Shown here: positions 47,750 through 57,471 of the stretch, piece after piece
How the letters are laid out: every line of letters begins with the position of its first letter
Position numbering within the stretch: position 1 is the first letter of the stretch
NCBI RefSeq assembly: GCF_024436055.1
Contig: NZ_JANFNH010000001.1
Span: 608,881-672,880, forward strand
Source of the DNA: Streptantibioticus rubrisoli
GTDB lineage: Bacteria; Actinomycetota; Actinomycetes; Streptomycetales; Streptomycetaceae
Length of the DNA stretch: 64,000 nt
Direction of reading: 5' to 3'
Position numbers and translations under genes: made by a program
Notes under the pieces: generated by a model
The model's database searches: none
What the model was told of the DNA's origin: nothing
Seen by the model: the letters and a program-made list of their open reading frames with translations, nothing else

Positions 47750-48712
47750 ATGTTCATCGAAGAGGGGCCGCAGCCGTCGACCGCGCACCGCTTGCTGTCG
47801 ACGGCCGCTGCACCGGAGCAGTGGTGGCCCAGCCTCGCCGACCCGCGTGGGCGCGACGTCGTCAAGGGGCGGTCACACGCGCTGGTCTTCGGTGAGCCGG
47901 ACCCCCGGTTACGCGGTTACGTACTGAGCTACACGGGCATTCGCAACGCCGGACCCGACGCGCCGTACGCACAGCGGGTTCCGCCCGAATGCGGTGTCAT
48001 GCTGACCGTTTCACTCTCCGGAGCCTCCCCGGGCCGGGTCAACGCGGCGCAGGGTCCGGCCGCGCTGCCGGTGGTTGGTGTCACCGGCCTGCACGACAGC
48101 TTCTACGTGGTGGACCGCCGCGCCACCTCCGGGTCGACGCTGCTGGTGGCGCTCACCCCTCCTGGCGCCTACGCGCTGTTCGGCGTCGCCATGCACGCCC
48201 TGGCCAACACGCACGTGGCGCTGTCCGACCTGATGGGCAGGCGGGCCGACCGGCTCGCCGAGCGACTCGCCGGTGCCCGCACCTGGCACGAGCGGTTCGC
48301 GGTCCTCGACGAGGTGTTGGTCCCGGGCTGCACCCACGGCCGTACCCCGGACAAGAGCCTGGTGCTGGCGTGGCAGCGGATCGCACGGACCCACGGCAGG
48401 CTGCGCATCGGGCAGTTGGTGGACGAGATCGGCTGCAGCCCCAGGCACCTGGAGAAGAAGTTCGGCGAACAGACGGGTCTGCCGCCCAAGACGGTGGCAC
48501 GGATCTGGCGGTTCCAGCGGGCGGCACATCTGCTGTTGACGGCCCCGGAGCAGTCCATCGCGCAGGTGGCGCATGTGTGCGGGTACACCGACCAAGCTCA
48601 CCTCAACCGGGACTTCCGGATCCTCGCGGGATGCACGCCCACCCGCCTCGTCGGGCCACGTGGGCCCGGTCAGATCAGGTCCATGGCGGCCACCTCGTCG
48701 GGACTGCCGTAG
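47750..48712 (+). CDS. AraC family transcriptional regulator
   Basis: The 320-residue protein ends in an AraC double helix-turn-helix: RIGQLVDEIGCSPRHLEKKF, then QRAAHLLLTAPEQSIAQVAH and VCGYTDQAHLNRDFRILAGC. The N-terminal half (LRGYVLSYTGIRNAG, GLHDSFYVVDRRATSGSTLL) is like the ligand-sensing domain of uncharacterised actinobacterial AraC proteins. Its last 43 bases overlap the convergent amino-acid permease gene. No operator can be named. Confidence 0.88.
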   Translation: MFIEEGPQPSTAHRLLSTAAAPEQWWPSLADPRGRDVVKGRSHALVFGEPDPRLRGYVLSYTGIRNAGPDAPYAQRVPPECGVMLTVSLSGASPGRVNAAQGPAALPVVGVTGLHDSFYVVDRRATSGSTLLVALTPPGAYALFGVAMHALANTHVALSDLMGRRADRLAERLAGARTWHERFAVLDEVLVPGCTHGRTPDKSLVLAWQRIARTHGRLRIGQLVDEIGCSPRHLEKKFGEQTGLPPKTVARIWRFQRAAHLLLTAPEQSIAQVAHVCGYTDQAHLNRDFRILAGCTPTRLVGPRGPGQIRSMAATSSGLP

Positions 48713-50208
48713 CTGACCGGCCCCTGGAAGCGGCGCCGGGCCGTGGTGAACCACCATGCGGTGGCGATGAGCAGCACCACCGCCAGCGCGATCGGCGCGT
48801 AGTTGAAGGTCTTGGCACTGATCGGGGCGGACTGCGGCAGCATGAACAGCACATTGCTGATCACGATCCACGTCACCGCGACTGCGGCGACCAGCTTGCC
48901 GTGGCGCCCCAGGTTCCATGGGCCGGGTTGGAAGCTGTCCAGGCGTAGCCGCAGGAAGATCGGCACGCCGTAGGCGAGGAACAGGCCGACGACGTTGATG
49001 CTGACGACCGCGGTGAAGGCGGTGTCGGACCACCAGCCGGGAGCGACCAGCACCAGGGAGCAGGCGGCGGCCAGCCATACCGCCTTGACCGGGGTGCGGG
49101 TACGCGGCGATACCGAATGCCACCAACGCGAGCCGGGCATCGCCCCGTCACGGGAGAAGGCGAAGATCTGCCGGGTGTTGCTGGTCATGTTGGCCAGACC
49201 GCAGAACAGCATGGCGCCGATGACGATCAGCATAAGGACTTTCGCGGTGCCGGTGCCGAGCGCGTCGATGAGGACCTGGACGGGCGGCGCGGAGGCGCCC
49301 GCCTCGGCGGTGTAGTCGCGGATCGCGTAGATCAGGGCCAGCATGAGAATGAGCCCGGTGAGCGCCGAGCAGGCGATGGCCCGCATGATGCCCTTCGGGG
49401 CGTTGACGGTGGCCCGCACGGTTTCCTCGGACATATGGAAGCTGCCGTCGAACCCGGTGAAGGTCCAACTCGTGACGAGCAGGCCGAGCATCGCGCCGTA
49501 GAAGCCGTTGGTGAATCCGGTGTCGTTGGCGAAATGCGTTGCGAACGACGGCGGTTGATGGTGTGCGGGCAGCACGACCAAGGCGGTGACGAGCACCACC
49601 ATGCCGATCAGCAGCCACCACACGGATATCCGGTTCAGCACGGCGACCAGTTGCACCGTGTAGGTGTTGGCGAGCGCCTGCACAAGCAGGATCGCCGCCG
49701 TGATGGCGACCGTGTGCTGCGGTGTCACCTGGTAGGACGGCCACTGCAGGGCGATGAACGCCTGGATGAAGGTGGCGGCGGCGTAGTCGGTGGCGGCCGT
49801 TCCGCCGACCTGACCGGCGAAGTTCAACCAGCCCGTGTACCAGGACCAGGCACCGCGGTGCCGTTTGGCGAGCTTTCCCGCCGAGAAGTACAGGGCGCCG
49901 CTCGTCGGATAGGCCGAGGCGATTTCTCCCATCGCGGCCCCGACGAACAGCACCATGACCGAAACACCGATCCAGCCGAAGACCAGGATCCGTGGCCCGC
50001 CCGCTTTCATCCCGAATCCGAACGACGAGAAGATCCCGGAGATGATGTTGATGATCGTGAACGAGATCGCGAAGTTGTCGAACGCCTGGAAGCGGCGGGT
50101 GAGTTTGCGGGGGTATCCCATCGCGTGCAGCGTCGCGTCATCGTCGAGCGGGAGTGGTGTGGCATGCCGCCGGGTTCTGGAACGAGCGGGATTCACGGGT
50201 TCGGACAC
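48670..50208 (-). CDS. APC family amino-acid permease
   Basis: The 512-residue protein has about 12 helices and the APC/ACT pattern: FQAFDNFAISFTIINIISGI near residue 40, GAAMGEIASAYPTSGALYFS near 88, FTGFDGSFHMSEETVRATVN near 252 and ANMTSNTRQIFAFSRDGAMP near 335. This subgroup (GabP/choline-like) moves GABA, choline or other amines with protons. It converges with the AraC regulator. Substrate is not determined. Confidence 0.9.
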   Translation of the reverse strand: MSEPVNPARSRTRRHATPLPLDDDATLHAMGYPRKLTRRFQAFDNFAISFTIINIISGIFSSFGFGMKAGGPRILVFGWIGVSVMVLFVGAAMGEIASAYPTSGALYFSAGKLAKRHRGAWSWYTGWLNFAGQVGGTAATDYAAATFIQAFIALQWPSYQVTPQHTVAITAAILLVQALANTYTVQLVAVLNRISVWWLLIGMVVLVTALVVLPAHHQPPSFATHFANDTGFTNGFYGAMLGLLVTSWTFTGFDGSFHMSEETVRATVNAPKGIMRAIACSALTGLILMLALIYAIRDYTAEAGASAPPVQVLIDALGTGTAKVLMLIVIGAMLFCGLANMTSNTRQIFAFSRDGAMPGSRWWHSVSPRTRTPVKAVWLAAACSLVLVAPGWWSDTAFTAVVSINVVGLFLAYGVPIFLRLRLDSFQPGPWNLGRHGKLVAAVAVTWIVISNVLFMLPQSAPISAKTFNYAPIALAVVLLIATAWWFTTARRRFQGPVSYGSPDEVAAMDLI

Positions 50209-50299
50209 AGCTGTTGACCTTTCTGGTGGGGGCAGAAGGCGTTGTCAAGGATTCGCGCCGCGAGGGCGGCTGGCGAATTCGGCTGCGGCGTGCCCGATA

Positions 50300-51256
50300 T
50301 CAGGCGGCACCTGGTACCGGCAGCCCGCACAGGCGTCTGGCTCTGGTCAGTTGCTCCTGGGGGTCGCCGAAAGCGCTCCAGGGCATGCGGGACGCGTACG
50401 GGCCCATGGCCGCGAAGACGGCCCGTGCCTCCCGGTCACGTTTGGCCATGAACAGCGCGTGCGCCAGGTACGACAGGTCCAGCACCGGGGTGAAACGGTG
50501 ATCCGCGACGTGCGGGAACCAGTGCTGGTAGACGGCCAACGCCGTTGCCCGCCACTGGGGTTGCTCCCAGACGCTGTTGGCCAGCGGAGAGGACGGGTCG
50601 TGGTCGTCGACCAGGGCCACCAGTGGCAGCAGACGCAGCGCGGAGGTGGCCGGGGCGCGCTGCGCCAGGAACGCGGCGACATCCCAGGCCGCGTTGGCCG
50701 CACCGCCGTTGCGGGCGAAGAAGAAGGCCAGGAAGCGGTGGTGCGCTTCGCGGTGCCAGGGATCGAGCCGCAGGATTCGGGCGAACAGGGACCAGGGACC
50801 GGGGGCAGCGGTGAGCAGCCCCCGCGGCGCGGGATCACACCAGCGCTGAAGGCGAGTCAGCGAAAGCCGTGCCACCCACGGGGTGGGGTCCTCCGGTGAC
50901 ATCCGAACCGCCCGTTCACCGGCCGCGACCGCGATGCGCAGCAGGGCGGGAGCCCGCCGGTCGTGGGCGTCGGCCGCACGTAACGCGCGTAGCGTAGCCA
51001 CCCGTGCCCACAGTAGCGCGGCCTGCGGGCTCGGCTCCTCGGCCAGCCAGCGTTCCGCCAGATCGGAGTCGGCCGCCTCCGACGCCAGTACCAACGAGCG
51101 GTGGGCCAGGGTAGCGAAGTCCGCCCGGGCTTCGGTGAGCACCTCGTACGCGCTGAAGTGCCGGCCCGCCCGCACATCCACGCAGGCACGCGCCAACTCG
51201 CGGTCGTCGGCGGCCGGATGCCACACGTAGTGTCCGGGGAACGATCCCGCGGTCAC
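50300..51256 (-). CDS. Hypothetical TPR-like helical protein
   Basis: The 318-residue protein is almost wholly alpha-helical, with repeated Ala/Leu-rich helices (RSLVLASEAADSDLAERWLA, PWVARLSLTRLQRWCDPAPR, LFARILRLDPWHREAHHRFL, DLSYLAHALFMAKRDREARA) resembling degenerate tetratricopeptide repeats. LDPWHREAHHRFLAFFFARN is the most characteristic block. I do not recognise a named family. The start is tentatively GTG 51256, because the frame above it is Arg/Gly-rich. It lies 91 bases behind the permease start on the same strand. Confidence 0.65.
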   Translation of the reverse strand: MTAGSFPGHYVWHPAADDRELARACVDVRAGRHFSAYEVLTEARADFATLAHRSLVLASEAADSDLAERWLAEEPSPQAALLWARVATLRALRAADAHDRRAPALLRIAVAAGERAVRMSPEDPTPWVARLSLTRLQRWCDPAPRGLLTAAPGPWSLFARILRLDPWHREAHHRFLAFFFARNGGAANAAWDVAAFLAQRAPATSALRLLPLVALVDDHDPSSPLANSVWEQPQWRATALAVYQHWFPHVADHRFTPVLDLSYLAHALFMAKRDREARAVFAAMGPYASRMPWSAFGDPQEQLTRARRLCGLPVPGAA

Positions 51257-51420
51257 GTTCCGCCGCCCATCCGGCGGGCCTCGCCGCCGACCTCGCCCAC
51301 ACGCACCCCGTCCCATCCGCGTCGAACTGCGCCGGACCACACCGCGGCCCCGGCGTCAGCCTCACCCTACTCAGCATCAAGTGGAACTGAAACAACGCAC
51401 GAATTCTTAAGGTGGAGCGG

Positions 51421-54216
51421 CTAGTTGGGCGTCTCTCGGAGTGTGCGTCCGGCCCCCGGGAGGGGCTGTTCGGCCCAGATGACCTTGCCCTCCGAGGTGT
51501 ACCGGGTGCCCCAGCGCTCGGCGAGTTGGGCGACCAGGAACAGGCCGCGACCGCCTTCGTCCTCGGCCGCCGCGTACCGCAGGTGCGGTGAGGTGCTGCT
51601 GGTGTCGGACACCTCGCAGATCAGATTGCGATTACGCAGCAGGCGCACCCCGATCGGGCCGCAGGCATGGCGGATCGCGTTGGTGACCAGCTCACTGAGG
51701 ATCAGCTCGGTGGTGAAGACCGTCTCCTCGTCCATGCCCCACCGCGTCAGTTGCTCGGTGGCTTCGGCGCGGGCGCGCGAGACGACCGTGGGGTCGCAGG
51801 GCAGTTCCCAACTGGCGATCTGGTCGGCGTCCAGGACCTTGGTGCGGGCGACCAGCAGGGCGATGTCGTCGCTCTGCCGGGCGGGCAGCAGCGTCTCCAG
51901 CACCGCCTCGCAGATCTCCTGCGGCGTGCGGTTGGGGCGCGCCAGCGTGCCGCGCAGGATCTCCAACCCCGTCTCGATGTCCCGTGTGCGGTCCTCGATG
52001 AGGCCGTCGGTGTACAGGACCAGGGTGCTGTCCGCGGGCAGGTGCAGTTCAGCGGCTTTGTACGGGTGCCCGCCGACTCCCAGCGGAGGCCCGACGGGGA
52101 CTTCCGGGAAGTCCACGCTGCCGTCGGGACGGACGACCGCGGGCGGCGGATGGCCTGCCCGGGCCAGCTGGCAGTTGCCGGTCACGGGATCGTAGATCGC
52201 GTACAGACAGGCGGCGCCGACGACCGCCGCCTCACCGTCCTCGTCGGCCGCCTCCTGGTCGATGCGGCCGACGAGTTCGTCAAGGTGCCCGAGGAGTTCG
52301 TCCGGCGACAGGTCGAGGGCGGAGAAGTTCTGCACGGCGGTGCGCAGCCGCCCCATCGTGGCCGCGGCGTGCAGGCCATGGCCGACCACGTCACCGACCA
52401 CCAGCGCGACCCGGGCGCCCGGCAGGGAGATCACATCGAACCAGTCACCACCCACTCCCGCCTGGGCGGGCAGGTAGCGGTAGGCGATGTCGAGCGCGTC
52501 CTGGCTGGGCAGGGCCCGCGGCAGCAGACTGTGCTGCAAGGTGACGGCCATCGCGTGCTCTCGCGTGAACCGGCGTGCGTTGTCGATGCACACCGAGGCG
52601 CGGGCCGCCAGCTCTTCGGCGAGGGACAGGTCGTCGTCCTCGAAGGGCTCGCTCTCCCGCGTCCGCCAGAAGTTGACGATCCCCATCAGTACGCCGCGGG
52701 CCTTGAGCGGAACCGTGATCAGCGAGCTGAGCCCGTAGTCGAGCACCGCCTGGGTCTCTTCCGGCTCCTGGAGGCGCCAGCCCTCGGCGGACCGCAGGTC
52801 CGGTACGAGCACGGGGTGCCCGCTCAGGAAGCCGTCCGCCTGCGGAGCGGATGAGGTGAACGCGACCAGCTCCCCCACCCGGTGCAGGGGATGGTCCTCC
52901 CTGGCGCCATGCAGGGCGACCCGGCGCAACTGCGCCGCGTCGCTGCCCACCCGTACGTGCGGCTCCTCGCCGCGCAGGACGGGGTCGGCGAGATCGACGG
53001 TGGCGTAGTCGGTGAACTGGGGGGCGGCCACGTAGACGAGTTCCTCGGCGGTGCGCTTGATGTCGAGGGTCGTGCCGATGGCCATGCTCGCGTTGTACAG
53101 CAGGTTCAGACGGCTGCGGGCCACCTCGGCCTTTCCGGCGAGCGCGCGCAGTTCGGTGGAGTCCCGCAGCGTCGCGACGCTGCCGCGCGGGCCGCCGCGA
53201 CGGTCCGTCGGCCGGTTGTTCACCGCCAGTAGCCGGTCTCCTACGGGCAGCAGCTCATCGGTGGCGACACGGCGGGAGGCCAGCAGGTCCGCCATCCTGG
53301 GATCGAGGCCCAGGCTGCTGACCCGGTGTCCCTCCACGTCCGGTGGCAGCTCGAGGAGCCGACGCGCCTCGTCGTTGGTGAGCAGGATCCGGCCGTCGCC
53401 GCTGACGATCACCACGCCCTCGCGGACCGCGTGCAGCACCGCGTCGTGGTGCTCGTACATCCTGGTCATCTCGTCGGGGCCGAGGCCATGGGTCTGCCGC
53501 CGCAGCCGCGTGCTGACCAGCGCTGTTCCGGCCGTCGTCAGGAACAGCGCGGCGGCTCCGGCGCCGAGCACGACCGGCAGCTGCCGGTCGACCGCGCTGC
53601 TGACGTTGGCGGCCTTCATCCCGGCCGAGACCATGCCGACGACCCCGCCGTGGGCGTCGAAGATCGGGACGACGACCTGGACCTCCTCACCGAGGGGACC
53701 GTGCACGGTCTCGGTGGTGGTCCGGCCCTGCAGCGATGGCCCGATCGTGCCGACGAACTTCTTCCCGATCTCCTCGGGCTTGGGGTGCGTGTAGCGGATG
53801 CCCTGCCGGTTCATCACGACGATGAAGTCGACCCCGCCCCGCAGGCGGGCCGCTTCGGTACGCGGCTGCAGCACCGCCGAGGGATGGGGACCGCGCAGGG
53901 TGTTCACCAGGCCGGGGGAGTAGGCGAACGCCTCGGCAGCGGCCAGCGAACGGTCGCGCGCGGCCTGGAACCTGTCGCTGCGCGACTGCAGCAGCAGCGT
54001 CGCCACCGCGGCCACCACCAGCAGCACCACGATCAGCACCTGGAGCACGAACATCTGACCGGCGACACTGCGGATGCTCGCCACCGGCCACACACGTCGC
54101 GCCGACGCCGCCCGTGAGCCGCGGCGCCGTTCTCGCCGCTCACGTCGGCTACCTGGGTGCCGACCGGAGAACCAGCGGCCCGAGGGCCCCCAAGAGCGGC
54201 CCCGCTTTCGGGCCAT
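51421..54216 (-). CDS. SpoIIE-type phosphatase with PDC sensor, PAS, GAF and HATPase domains
   Basis: The 931-residue membrane protein joins signal sensing to the partner-switching of anti-sigma antagonists. An N-terminal helix (about 53-75) and a second (about 214-232) enclose an extracytoplasmic DcuS/CitA-like PDC sensor (FIVVMNRQGIRYTHPKPEEI, VVPIFDAHGGVVGMVSAGMK). Then come a PAS domain (VREGVVIVSGDGRILLTNDE), a GAF domain near 370-555, the PP2C-like SpoIIE domain with VGGDWFDVI and VVGDVVGHGL metal-binding aspartates, LVLYTDGLIEDR and QSDDIALLV, and finally an HATPase_c anti-sigma-like domain (ELILSELVTNAIRHA). It can both dephosphorylate and possibly bind STAS partners; the nearest STAS gene is 16 kb away. 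Confidence 0.93.
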   Translation of the reverse strand: MARKRGRSWGPSGRWFSGRHPGSRRERRERRRGSRAASARRVWPVASIRSVAGQMFVLQVLIVVLLVVAAVATLLLQSRSDRFQAARDRSLAAAEAFAYSPGLVNTLRGPHPSAVLQPRTEAARLRGGVDFIVVMNRQGIRYTHPKPEEIGKKFVGTIGPSLQGRTTTETVHGPLGEEVQVVVPIFDAHGGVVGMVSAGMKAANVSSAVDRQLPVVLGAGAAALFLTTAGTALVSTRLRRQTHGLGPDEMTRMYEHHDAVLHAVREGVVIVSGDGRILLTNDEARRLLELPPDVEGHRVSSLGLDPRMADLLASRRVATDELLPVGDRLLAVNNRPTDRRGGPRGSVATLRDSTELRALAGKAEVARSRLNLLYNASMAIGTTLDIKRTAEELVYVAAPQFTDYATVDLADPVLRGEEPHVRVGSDAAQLRRVALHGAREDHPLHRVGELVAFTSSAPQADGFLSGHPVLVPDLRSAEGWRLQEPEETQAVLDYGLSSLITVPLKARGVLMGIVNFWRTRESEPFEDDDLSLAEELAARASVCIDNARRFTREHAMAVTLQHSLLPRALPSQDALDIAYRYLPAQAGVGGDWFDVISLPGARVALVVGDVVGHGLHAAATMGRLRTAVQNFSALDLSPDELLGHLDELVGRIDQEAADEDGEAAVVGAACLYAIYDPVTGNCQLARAGHPPPAVVRPDGSVDFPEVPVGPPLGVGGHPYKAAELHLPADSTLVLYTDGLIEDRTRDIETGLEILRGTLARPNRTPQEICEAVLETLLPARQSDDIALLVARTKVLDADQIASWELPCDPTVVSRARAEATEQLTRWGMDEETVFTTELILSELVTNAIRHACGPIGVRLLRNRNLICEVSDTSSTSPHLRYAAAEDEGGRGLFLVAQLAERWGTRYTSEGKVIWAEQPLPGAGRTLRETPN

Positions 54217-54628
54217 ACCCCATGTCTACCCCGACCTTCCCGGCGCCGCGAACGATACGCGCCATGCGTTGACCTGTCTCGACCCCTGGCCACGCCGCGA
54301 TGCGGGCGTTCTCTCCCCCGTCAGGGGGGCGCCGGGGTGATCTTGGAGCGCGGCGGCGGTCTGGCATCTCGGCGGTCCGACACGACCACTACACACACGC
54401 GCTCGTGCGGCGAACCCGCCTGGTGGTGGGGTAGATGGCCGGGCCACTGGGTCCAGGGCCCGTCGGCGTCCACAGCAGTTCGGGGCCATGCCCCCGGTGG
54501 ACCGCTCGCAGGTTGGTGCCCCGAGAAAACCTGCATGCAGAAGGACGAGGGGCTGGCCTGCGGCTTCCTGCTGGGCGGCTCATCGTGGAGGGGCGGTTCC
54601 ACCCCACGACGAGGGGCGGGGCCCGGTG
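54217..54628. other. Intergenic region, probable left part of a decayed element
   Basis: These 412 bases precede the broken DUF2637 gene. Competing frames on both strands have shadow-like composition and no family character. They border a stretch (to 58.3 kb) with several remnants of mobile DNA. No inverted terminal repeat or att-like duplication could be identified by eye. Confidence 0.3.
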
Positions 54629-54960
54629 ATGGCGGCTGCGAAGAGGTCACCGACTACCGTTCGCGACGCTGGAGCCTCCTTCGAGCAGGCGACTACTCTG
54701 CGCGCCGTTACGGTGATCATGGCTGCTGTGGTGGCCTCACGTTCTTGTTCGGCTTTGGGAACGTGCGGATGCTGGCGCTGCGCTTGGGTGTGCCCACCTG
54801 GGTGGCACCTCTGGTGGCCCCGGCCGCGGACCTGTCGGTTTCGAGTTCGGCGCGGAGCTGGGGGACGAGCATGAAGCGCGGGGTGCGGTACTTCGGGGCG
54901 ACCTTGCCGCCGCGGGTGCGGCAGGTGCTTCCGGCGGGTGCGGAGCAGGTGGGTCAGCCG
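54629..54960 (+). pseudogene. Frameshifted DUF2637 (Spd-type transfer) protein
   Basis: ATG 54629 opens MAAAKRSPTTVRDAGASFEQ ATTLRAVTVIMAAVVA, the first transmembrane helix of DUF2637 proteins. The sequence then continues only in the next frame as LTFLFGFGNVRMLALRLGVP TWVAPLVAPAADLSV, the second part of the same domain. One base is missing near 54734-54736. After that the frame diverges from the family, so the C-terminal helices are also lost. DUF2637 proteins belong to integrative and conjugative elements and plasmids of actinomycetes. Confidence 0.8.
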
Positions 54961-55376
54961 AACTGTTCGATGGCGGCGGCGCTCGGCGCAGCCACCGCTT
55001 CCTGTGCCAGCTCGGCAGTGGCTGTTGCGGTGTCGCTCAGGCCGATCCGGAGGTGCTCGACGTGGTACAGGGCCTGGTCGAGTAGTTCGCAGACGTGGTT
55101 GTCGTAGAGGGAATAGACCACCGAGCGGCCTTTGCGGGTGCCGACCACGAGGTCAAGGTTGCGCAGCAGGCGCAGTTGGTGGGAGCAGGCGGACTGCTCC
55201 ATGCCGACCTCGGCGGCCAGCTCGGTCGCCGGGAGCGGGCCCTCGCGCAGCCGGGCGAGGATCAGCAGCCGGGAGGGGGTGGCCAGCGCCTGCAGCGTGG
55301 CGGCCACCTTCGCGGCGTGGTCAGCGGTGAGGCGGGTGCGCGGGACCCGGTCGGCGGGGGGAGCTCCATGACCCAT
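54954..55376 (-). CDS. nmtR: NmtR-like ArsR/SmtB metal sensor
   Basis: The 140-residue repressor aligns closely with NmtR, the Ni/Co sensor of Mycobacterium tuberculosis. The N-terminus MGHG (metal ligands Gly2 and His3 in NmtR) fixes the start at 55376. The winged helix (TLQALATPSRLLILARL, GMEQSACSHQLRLLRNL) is followed by the alpha-5 metal site in YDNHVCELLDQALYHVEHLR: Asp92, His94, His105 and His108 fit NmtR's Asp91, His93, His104 and His107. It is divergent from the P1B-4 ATPase gene across a perfect palindrome, so it should derepress the exporter when nickel or cobalt binds. Confidence 0.92.
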   Translation of the reverse strand: MGHGAPPADRVPRTRLTADHAAKVAATLQALATPSRLLILARLREGPLPATELAAEVGMEQSACSHQLRLLRNLDLVVGTRKGRSVVYSLYDNHVCELLDQALYHVEHLRIGLSDTATATAELAQEAVAAPSAAAIEQFG

Positions 55377-55399
55377 GCGCCCATCGTACGCGGCCGGAT

Positions 55400-55427
55400 G
55401 AACGCATGAATCAATGTTCATGCGTTC
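55400..55427. promoter_or_regulatory. ArsR/NmtR operator palindrome
   Basis: GAACGCATGAA (55400-55410) and TTCATGCGTTC (55417-55427) are perfect inverted copies separated by TCAATG. The core ATGAA-N6-TTCAT is the usual layout of ArsR/SmtB operators. It lies between the divergent nmtR-like and P-type ATPase genes and can control both. Confidence 0.85.
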
Positions 55428-55488
55428 CTGTTACGGTGGTGGGGTTGGACGCTGTCCGCTCACGGCTGCGCAAAGGACCCCTGTTTCG

Positions 55489-57471
55489 ATGTCTTCCACC
55501 CTCACCCGCCCGGCGCCCGCTGGCGACGCGGCCGTGCGCGACGCTGGGCCGCCGCGGCGGCGCACGAAGGTCTTCGCGCTGCCCGAAACCCGCTGGGCCG
55601 CCGCGGCGCTGGCGCTATTCCTGATCGGACTGCCGCTGTACCTGCTCGGGGCGCCGGCGTGGGCGTGGGGGCCGCTGTTCGCCCTCACCTACGCCACCGG
55701 CGGATGGGAGCCCGGCTGGGCCGGCTTGCAGGCCCTGCGGGAGAAGACGCTGGATGTGGACCTGCTGATGGTCGTCGCGGCGCTGGGGGCGGCGGCGATC
55801 GGGCAGGTGTTGGACGGCGCGCTGCTGATCGTCATCTTCGCTACTTCCGGCGCCCTGGAGGCGATCGCCACCGCCCGCACCGCCGACTCGGTGCGCGGCC
55901 TGCTCGACCTCGCCCCCACCACCGCGACCCGCCTGGCCGACGACGGCACCGAGGAGACGGTCCCCACCGAGCAGCTGGCCGTGGGCGACACCATCCTGGT
56001 GCGCCCGGGTGAGCGGATCGGCGCCGACGGCCGCGTCCTGGACGGTGCGAGCGAGGTGGACCAGGCCACCATCACCGGCGAACCGCTTCCGGTAGCCAAG
56101 GAAGCCGGGGACGAGGTGTTCGCCGGCACCCTGAACGGCACCGGCGCGCTGCGGGTGAAGGTCGAGCGCGACCCGTCCGATTCGGTGATCGCCCGAATCG
56201 TGGCCATGGTCGAGGAAGCCTCCGAGACCAAGGCCCCCACCCAGCTGTTCATCGAAAAGATCGAACAGCGCTACAGCCTCGGCATGGTCGCCGCCACGCT
56301 CGCGCTGTTCGCACTGCCGCTGCTCTTCGGCGCCGCGCTACAGCCCACCCTGCTGCGGGCGATGACGTTCATGATCGTGGCCTCCCCGTGTGCGGTTGTG
56401 CTGGCCACCATGCCCCCGCTGCTGTCCGCCATCGCGAATGCCGGACGGCACGGCGTGCTGGTGAAGTCCGCCGTGGTGATGGAGCAGCTGGGCCGGATCG
56501 ACGCGGTGGCGCTGGACAAGACCGGCACCCTGACCGAGGGCACCCCGCGGGTGACCGACATCCGCCCGATGGCCGCCTCCGGCCTGAGCGAGGAGGAGCT
56601 GCTGCGGATCGCGGCGACGGCCGAGCACCCCAGCGAGCACCCGCTGGCCCGCGCGATCGTGGACGCCGCCCGCACCCGCGGCCTGGCCATCCCGCTGGTG
56701 GAGGACTTCACCTCCGCCCCCGGCACCGGCGTGACGGCCACCGTCGAGGGCAAGGCGGTAGCGGTCGGCAGCCCCGCCCGGCTGCTGAACGGGCGTACCG
56801 GGCACGCGGCCGCCGTGGTGGCCGCCCGGCTGGAGGACGAGGGCCGTACCGCTGTCCTGGTCGAGATCGAGAACACCCCGGTCGGGGTGCTGGGTATCGC
56901 CGACCGGCTGCGCGAGGAGACCGCCGCCACCGTCACCGCCCTCACCGGCCTGACCGGAACCGCGCCGGTGCTGGTAACCGGCGACAACCCGCGCGCCGCC
57001 GCCCGCCTCGCCGAAGAGGTCGGCATCACCGACATCCGCGCCGGCCTTCTCCCGCAGGACAAGGTCACCGCCGTCCAGGAACTGGAGCGGGCCGGACGCA
57101 AGGTGCTGGTGGTCGGCGACGGCGTCAACGACGCCCCCGCACTCGCCGCCGCCCACACCGGCATCGCCATGGGCCGGGCCGGATCCGACCTCGCCCTGGA
57201 GACCGCCGACGCCGTCGTGGTCCGCGACGAACTCGCCACCATCCCCACCGTCGTCGCGCTCTCCCGCCGCGCCCGGCGCCTGGTGGTGCAGAACCTGGCC
57301 ATCGCCGCCGTGTTCATCACCGGACTGGTCATCTGGGACCTCGCCGGGACCCTCCCGCTGCCGCTTGGTGTTGCCGGGCACGAGGGCTCCACCGTCATCG
57401 TGGGCCTGAACGGCCTGCGCCTGCTGGCCGACGGCGCCTGGCGCCGTGCCCGCAGCGGGAACGGCCAGTGA
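55489..57471 (+). CDS. P1B-4 heavy-metal-translocating P-type ATPase (CtpD/NmtA-like)
   Basis: The 660-residue membrane ATPase has the P-type motifs TGEP (residue 196), DKTGT with phosphorylated Asp343, and GDGVNDAPAL. Metal selectivity residues are SPC (299-301) in place of CPC, and HEGST (near 631) in the last helix, which define the P1B-4 subgroup that exports cobalt and sometimes nickel, zinc or iron. There is no N-terminal metal-binding domain, as is usual for this subgroup. ATG 55489 has AAAGGA upstream; an upstream start at 55414 would lie in the operator. The downstream ferredoxin-like gene overlaps its stop by 4 bases. Confidence 0.93.
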   Translation: MSSTLTRPAPAGDAAVRDAGPPRRRTKVFALPETRWAAAALALFLIGLPLYLLGAPAWAWGPLFALTYATGGWEPGWAGLQALREKTLDVDLLMVVAALGAAAIGQVLDGALLIVIFATSGALEAIATARTADSVRGLLDLAPTTATRLADDGTEETVPTEQLAVGDTILVRPGERIGADGRVLDGASEVDQATITGEPLPVAKEAGDEVFAGTLNGTGALRVKVERDPSDSVIARIVAMVEEASETKAPTQLFIEKIEQRYSLGMVAATLALFALPLLFGAALQPTLLRAMTFMIVASPCAVVLATMPPLLSAIANAGRHGVLVKSAVVMEQLGRIDAVALDKTGTLTEGTPRVTDIRPMAASGLSEEELLRIAATAEHPSEHPLARAIVDAARTRGLAIPLVEDFTSAPGTGVTATVEGKAVAVGSPARLLNGRTGHAAAVVAARLEDEGRTAVLVEIENTPVGVLGIADRLREETAATVTALTGLTGTAPVLVTGDNPRAAARLAEEVGITDIRAGLLPQDKVTAVQELERAGRKVLVVGDGVNDAPALAAAHTGIAMGRAGSDLALETADAVVVRDELATIPTVVALSRRARRLVVQNLAIAAVFITGLVIWDLAGTLPLPLGVAGHEGSTVIVGLNGLRLLADGAWRRARSGNGQ

